Shown here: positions 61,241 to 64,000 of the stretch, one piece after another
Layout of the letters: each line of letters opens with the position of its first letter
Numbering within the stretch: the first letter of the stretch is position 1
Notes under the pieces: model-generated
Database searches by the model: none
Seen by the model: the letters and a program-made list of their open reading frames with translations, nothing else
Told to the model about the DNA's origin: nothing
Assembly: GCA_000721275.1 (NCBI GenBank)
Contig: JOFO01000001.1
Location: forward strand, 124,001-188,000
Source of the DNA: Microtetraspora glauca
Lineage (GTDB): Bacteria > Actinomycetota > Actinomycetes > Streptomycetales > Streptomycetaceae
DNA: 64,000 nucleotides
Direction: 5' to 3'
Translations under genes and position numbers: made by a program

Positions 61241-62256
61241 CCGCGATCCAGCTGCTGATCGGCCTGCTCACGCTGGTCGTCAACGCCTTCTTCGTCGGCG
61301 CCGAGTTCGCCCTGATCTCGGTCCGGCGCAGCCAGATCGAGCCCCTCGCGGAGGCCGGCGACCGCCGGGCCCGCAGCGTCGTCTGGGGCCTGGAGCACGT
61401 GTCCGCGCTGCTCGCGGCGGCGCAGCTCGGCATCACGCTGTGCACCCTGGTGCTCGGCATCGTCGCCGAGCCCGCCATCGCGCACCTGCTGGAGCCGGTC
61501 TTCGACGCCGTGGGCGTGCCGCACGGCTTGGTCCACCCGATCTCGTTCGTGATCGCGCTGACCGTGGCCACGTACCTGCACATGCTCCTCGGCGAGATGG
61601 TGCCGAAGAACATCGCGCTCGCCGAGCCGACCCGGACCGCGCTGATCCTCGGCCCGCCGCTGGTGACGCTGGCGCGGGCGCTGCGTCCGGTGATCTTCAC
61701 CATCAACGCCTTCGCGAACGCGCTGCTGAAGCTGCTGCGCGTGGAGGCGAAGGACGAGGTGGCGGCGACGTTCTCGGACGACGAGCTGGCCCGCATGGTC
61801 ACCGACGCCGGCGACGCCGGTCTGCTCGACGACCGGGCCGCCGAGCGGCTGCACGACGCCCTCGAGCTGGGCCGCCGTCCGGTGCGGGACGTGGTCATGC
61901 CGGTGGAGAAGGTGATGTACGCGCAGGTGGGCACCACTCCGGAGCAGCTGGAGTCGCTGGCCGCCGAGTCGGGCTTCTCCCGCTTCCCGGTGGTGGACTC
62001 CGACCGCCGGATCCTCGGCTACCTCCACGTGAAGGACGCCCTGGACATCAGCCCGCGCGACCTTCCGCTGCCGGTGTCGGCGCTGCGGCCGATCGCGCGC
62101 GTGCGGGCGGCGACCCCGATGGACGACGTGCTGACGGCGATGCGCCGCAGCCGTACGCACCTGGCCGCCGTGCTCGACGAGGACGGCAAGCTCGCCGGAC
62201 TGGTGACGATGGAGGACGTCCTCCGCGAACTGGTGGGCCGCCCGGCCGCGCCGTAG
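61237..62256 (+). CDS. CNNM/CorC-type protein without CorC_HlyC domain
   Basis: A 339-residue partner of the preceding protein: DUF21 (about 1-185) and two CBS domains (about 205-330). It ends right after the second CBS domain, so it lacks the CorC_HlyC module of its neighbour. The two overlap by 4 bases and likely form a heterodimer, a common arrangement in Actinobacteria. Confidence 0.93.
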   Translation: MTAIQLLIGLLTLVVNAFFVGAEFALISVRRSQIEPLAEAGDRRARSVVWGLEHVSALLAAAQLGITLCTLVLGIVAEPAIAHLLEPVFDAVGVPHGLVHPISFVIALTVATYLHMLLGEMVPKNIALAEPTRTALILGPPLVTLARALRPVIFTINAFANALLKLLRVEAKDEVAATFSDDELARMVTDAGDAGLLDDRAAERLHDALELGRRPVRDVVMPVEKVMYAQVGTTPEQLESLAAESGFSRFPVVDSDRRILGYLHVKDALDISPRDLPLPVSALRPIARVRAATPMDDVLTAMRRSRTHLAAVLDEDGKLAGLVTMEDVLRELVGRPAAP

Positions 62257-62273
62257 CGGGCGCGCGGCGCGGC

Positions 62274-62310
62274 GGAAGGGCCCCGGGATCTCGGATCCCG
62301 GGGCCCTTCC
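62274..62310. terminator. Perfect bidirectional hairpin
   Basis: A perfect 17-bp stem with loop TCG lies between the second CNNM gene and the convergent isomerase-like gene. Confidence 0.88.
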
Positions 62311-62345
62311 CGCGTCCGCGCTCCCGGTGCGGGGGCGCCGCCGCG

Positions 62346-63449
62346 TCAGAGGGCGGTGGCGGCGAGCCAGTCGTCGAGGAGGTCGCGGTCGCCTGTGTGG
62401 GTGAAGCGGGCGTCGTTGGCGGCGTACCGGCGGTGCAGCAGGAGGAGCAGGTCGCCGGCGTCGGCGGTCACGGTGGCGGTGATCGGCTGACCCGATTCGG
62501 TCAGCTGAGTGGATTCGGCCAGCTGAGTCGATGCGTTCGGCTGATGTGGTGTGGTCGGCCGGTGCGACGCGGTCCGTTCGGTCGTCCGGCTCCAGGTGAA
62601 GCCGCCTCCGCCGAGCACCAGCGTCCACGCGGCACCGCTGTCGCGCGCCGCCAGGCGGAGGGCGGCGCCGTCGCGGCCGAGGTGGGCGAGCGGTTCGGCG
62701 ATCCACGGGATGTAGGGGGCCGTGGTGAGGAAGTGGTCGAGCGCGTCGGCGGCCGTGGCCGGGTCGAGCGGGCGCGCGCCGCCGGTGAGCGCGATCTCGG
62801 CGTCGGCGAGGTGGACGACCGTCTCGGCCAGGACGTGCCGCGGGTAGTGCCGTACGTACGGGTCGGCGCCGGGTGACCACACCGGCGCGGCGGGATCGGC
62901 GGCGCGCGCCGCGGCGGTGAAGGCGGCGGCGCGTGCGGCGAACCAGCCGGGGTACGCGGACGGCTCGGCCGGCGGGTCGAGCGGGAGGTCACCGGGGCGG
63001 ACGCGGGTGGCGGGCCGTGCGGTCACCAGGTGCGCGGCCCAGCCGTGCACGGTACCGAGGTGACGGGTGAGGTCGCCGAGCGTCCAGCCGGGGCAGGTCG
63101 GCACGGGCGTGGCGGGATCGGCGTCCGCGACGGTGTCCGCGTACCGGCCCGCCTGCTCGGCGACGGCGTCCACGAGGGCGAGGTGGATGTCCTCGTCCAG
63201 CCCGAATCCCGCGGACACCTGGAGCAGCTGGTCCCGCCACGGGCCGGGCGGCTCCCGCAGCGCGGCGGCGCGGAAGAGTCCGTCGAGGGTCCGCCGGTCC
63301 TCCAGGCCGAGGCCGGACAGCACGTACCCGGTGCTCTCGAGCCACTTCACGGCCGTGTCGGGGTCGAGGGTGTCCTCGTCGCTGGTCTCGACCGCCGTGA
63401 CCAGCCCGGCCAGGGCCTCGGCCAGGGCGTGCAGGAGCGCGTCGCTCAT
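62346..63449 (-). CDS. Mycothiol-dependent maleylpyruvate isomerase-like protein, with extra N-terminal domain
   Basis: A 367-residue protein. Residues about 95-330 are the MDMPI-type domain (ATPVPTCPGWTLGDLTRHLGTVHGWA; His ligands in HLGTVH and HRH-type later region), expected to bind zinc and mycothiol. Residues 1-90 form a separate helical domain similar to small stand-alone Streptomyces proteins, so this seems a fusion. Near residue 310 it has the duplicated STQLAESTQLTES segment. The substrate is unknown. The start ATG lies in the divergent region with the SGNH gene. Confidence 0.83.
   Translation of the reverse strand: MSDALLHALAEALAGLVTAVETSDEDTLDPDTAVKWLESTGYVLSGLGLEDRRTLDGLFRAAALREPPGPWRDQLLQVSAGFGLDEDIHLALVDAVAEQAGRYADTVADADPATPVPTCPGWTLGDLTRHLGTVHGWAAHLVTARPATRVRPGDLPLDPPAEPSAYPGWFAARAAAFTAAARAADPAAPVWSPGADPYVRHYPRHVLAETVVHLADAEIALTGGARPLDPATAADALDHFLTTAPYIPWIAEPLAHLGRDGAALRLAARDSGAAWTLVLGGGGFTWSRTTERTASHRPTTPHQPNASTQLAESTQLTESGQPITATVTADAGDLLLLLHRRYAANDARFTHTGDRDLLDDWLAATAL
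62494..62529. repeat. 18-bp tandem duplication in the isomerase-like gene
   Basis: Two head-to-tail 18-base units with two differences encode the repeated Ser-Thr-Gln-Leu segment. A third, degenerate copy follows from 62530. Confidence 0.75.
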
Positions 63450-63485
63450 CGGGTTTCCCCTCCCGGGTGCTCCACGGCACCCGCG

Positions 63486-63501
63486 CATACCGCACGGTAT
63501 G
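63486..63501. promoter_or_regulatory. CATACCG-CA-CGGTATG palindrome in a divergent promoter
   Basis: A perfect 7-2-7 inverted repeat sits between the divergent isomerase-like and SGNH genes, 13 bases before the SGNH ATG. It overlaps TATGAT (63498-63503), a possible -10 element. The form is typical of TetR-type operators; no regulator gene is inside the window. Confidence 0.6.
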
Positions 63502-63513
63502 ATCGGGTCCGCC

Positions 63514-64000
63514 ATGGAGATCAATGCCACGTACAACAGTCTCGTCGCCGTCGGGGACAGCTTCACCGAGGGTATGTCGGACCTGAGGCCCGACGGCTCG
63601 TACCGGGGCTGGGCGGACGTCCTGGCGGGCCGGCTCGCCGCCCGCACGCCCGGGTTCCGCTACGCGAACCTCGCGGTGCGCGGGAAGCTCATCGGTCAGA
63701 TCGTCGAGGAGCAAGTCGCCCTGGCCGCAGGGATGGAGGCCGATGTGGTCACCCTCGTCGGCGGCCTCAACGACACCCTCCGCCCCAAGGTCGACATGGT
63801 GCGCGTGAAGGACCTCCTGACCGAGGCCGTGGAACGCCTCACACCTGCCTGCGGGCAGCTGGTCCTGATGCGCAGCCCCGGCCGGAACGGCCCGGTCATG
63901 GAGCGCTTCCGCCCCCGGATGGAGGAGCTCTTCGCGCACATCGACGCCCTGGCCGACCGGCACGGCGCGCTCGTGGTCGACCTGTACGGCGCGCCGGTCC
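63514..64000 (+). CDS. SGNH/GDSL-family hydrolase, 3' end cut by window
   Basis: The first 162 codons of a lipase/esterase of the SGNH fold. Block I is AVGDSFTEG with the nucleophile Ser, the Gly block is NLAVRGKLI and block III is GGLNDT (Asn oxyanion). The block V Asp-His pair lies beyond the window. No signal peptide is seen, so a cytoplasmic esterase is likely. Confidence 0.88.
   Translation, partial: MEINATYNSLVAVGDSFTEGMSDLRPDGSYRGWADVLAGRLAARTPGFRYANLAVRGKLIGQIVEEQVALAAGMEADVVTLVGGLNDTLRPKVDMVRVKDLLTEAVERLTPACGQLVLMRSPGRNGPVMERFRPRMEELFAHIDALADRHGALVVDLYGAPV

Overview
The window is very GC-rich and densely packed. Genes often overlap by the 4-base ATGA or GTGA junction, and GTG and TTG starts are common. 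TTA leucine codons are almost absent: I found one in frame. With the gene content (mce operon, MurT/GatD lipid II amidation, a c-di-AMP riboswitch on a cell-wall hydrolase gene, mycothiol-type enzymes, an isolated ScoMcrA head domain) this points to a Streptomyces chromosome. From memory, the order phosphofructokinase, tripeptidyl aminopeptidase, urease, biotin genes resembles the SCO1210-SCO1250 part of S. coelicolor. That is recollection, not a search. I saw no rRNA, tRNA, CRISPR array, insertion sequence or prophage.

Left part (1-8.7 kb): the end of an ABC exporter ATPase gene, a secreted trypsin-like protease, a membrane metal-dependent hydrolase, a Ski2-type helicase with a TesB thioesterase, an ATP-dependent RNA ligase, a small zinc-finger protein, a glutathione peroxidase and a PrmC-like methyltransferase with an altered catalytic motif.

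Lipid-uptake block (8.7-32.3 kb): one long minus-strand operon encodes an Mce transporter. It runs ATPase, two YrbE permeases, six MCE proteins, then four Mce-associated proteins arranged as a duplicated pair. Divergent from it are three secreted proteins of unknown function and a PucR-type regulator that carries the TTA codon. The 615-base control region between them is full of TTGTC/GACAA half-sites. It also holds a 16-base sequence that recurs exactly, inverted, in the operator region between an acyl-CoA dehydrogenase gene and its divergent TetR gene. A P450, a VOC protein, a phytase and a hypothetical gene lie between.

Housekeeping block (32.4-46.5 kb): peptide deformylase, murT-gatD, pfkA, a CtaG-like oxidase assembly protein, small membrane and PRC-barrel proteins, a DUF3048 lipoprotein, an acyltransferase, a secreted tripeptidyl aminopeptidase, and the urease operon ureABCFGD. 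There is no ureE, and UreG has a His-rich start that may compensate.

Accessory-looking block (46.5-53.7 kb): a TetR/permease pair, an orphan YefM-type antitoxin facing a ClpP-like protein that has lost the triad His and Asp, the c-di-AMP riboswitch with an NlpC/P60 hydrolase, a two-gene glycine-zipper membrane module, a stand-alone ScoMcrA head domain, a deaminase and an anti-sigma-type kinase. The least-described candidates in the window sit here and in the secreted trio beside mce.

Right part (53.8-64 kb): biotin genes bioF and bioBAD, with a Cys/His-rich tail on BioB, two small enzymes, a CNNM/CorC pair, a fused mycothiol-dependent isomerase-like protein, and the start of an SGNH hydrolase gene that runs off the end.
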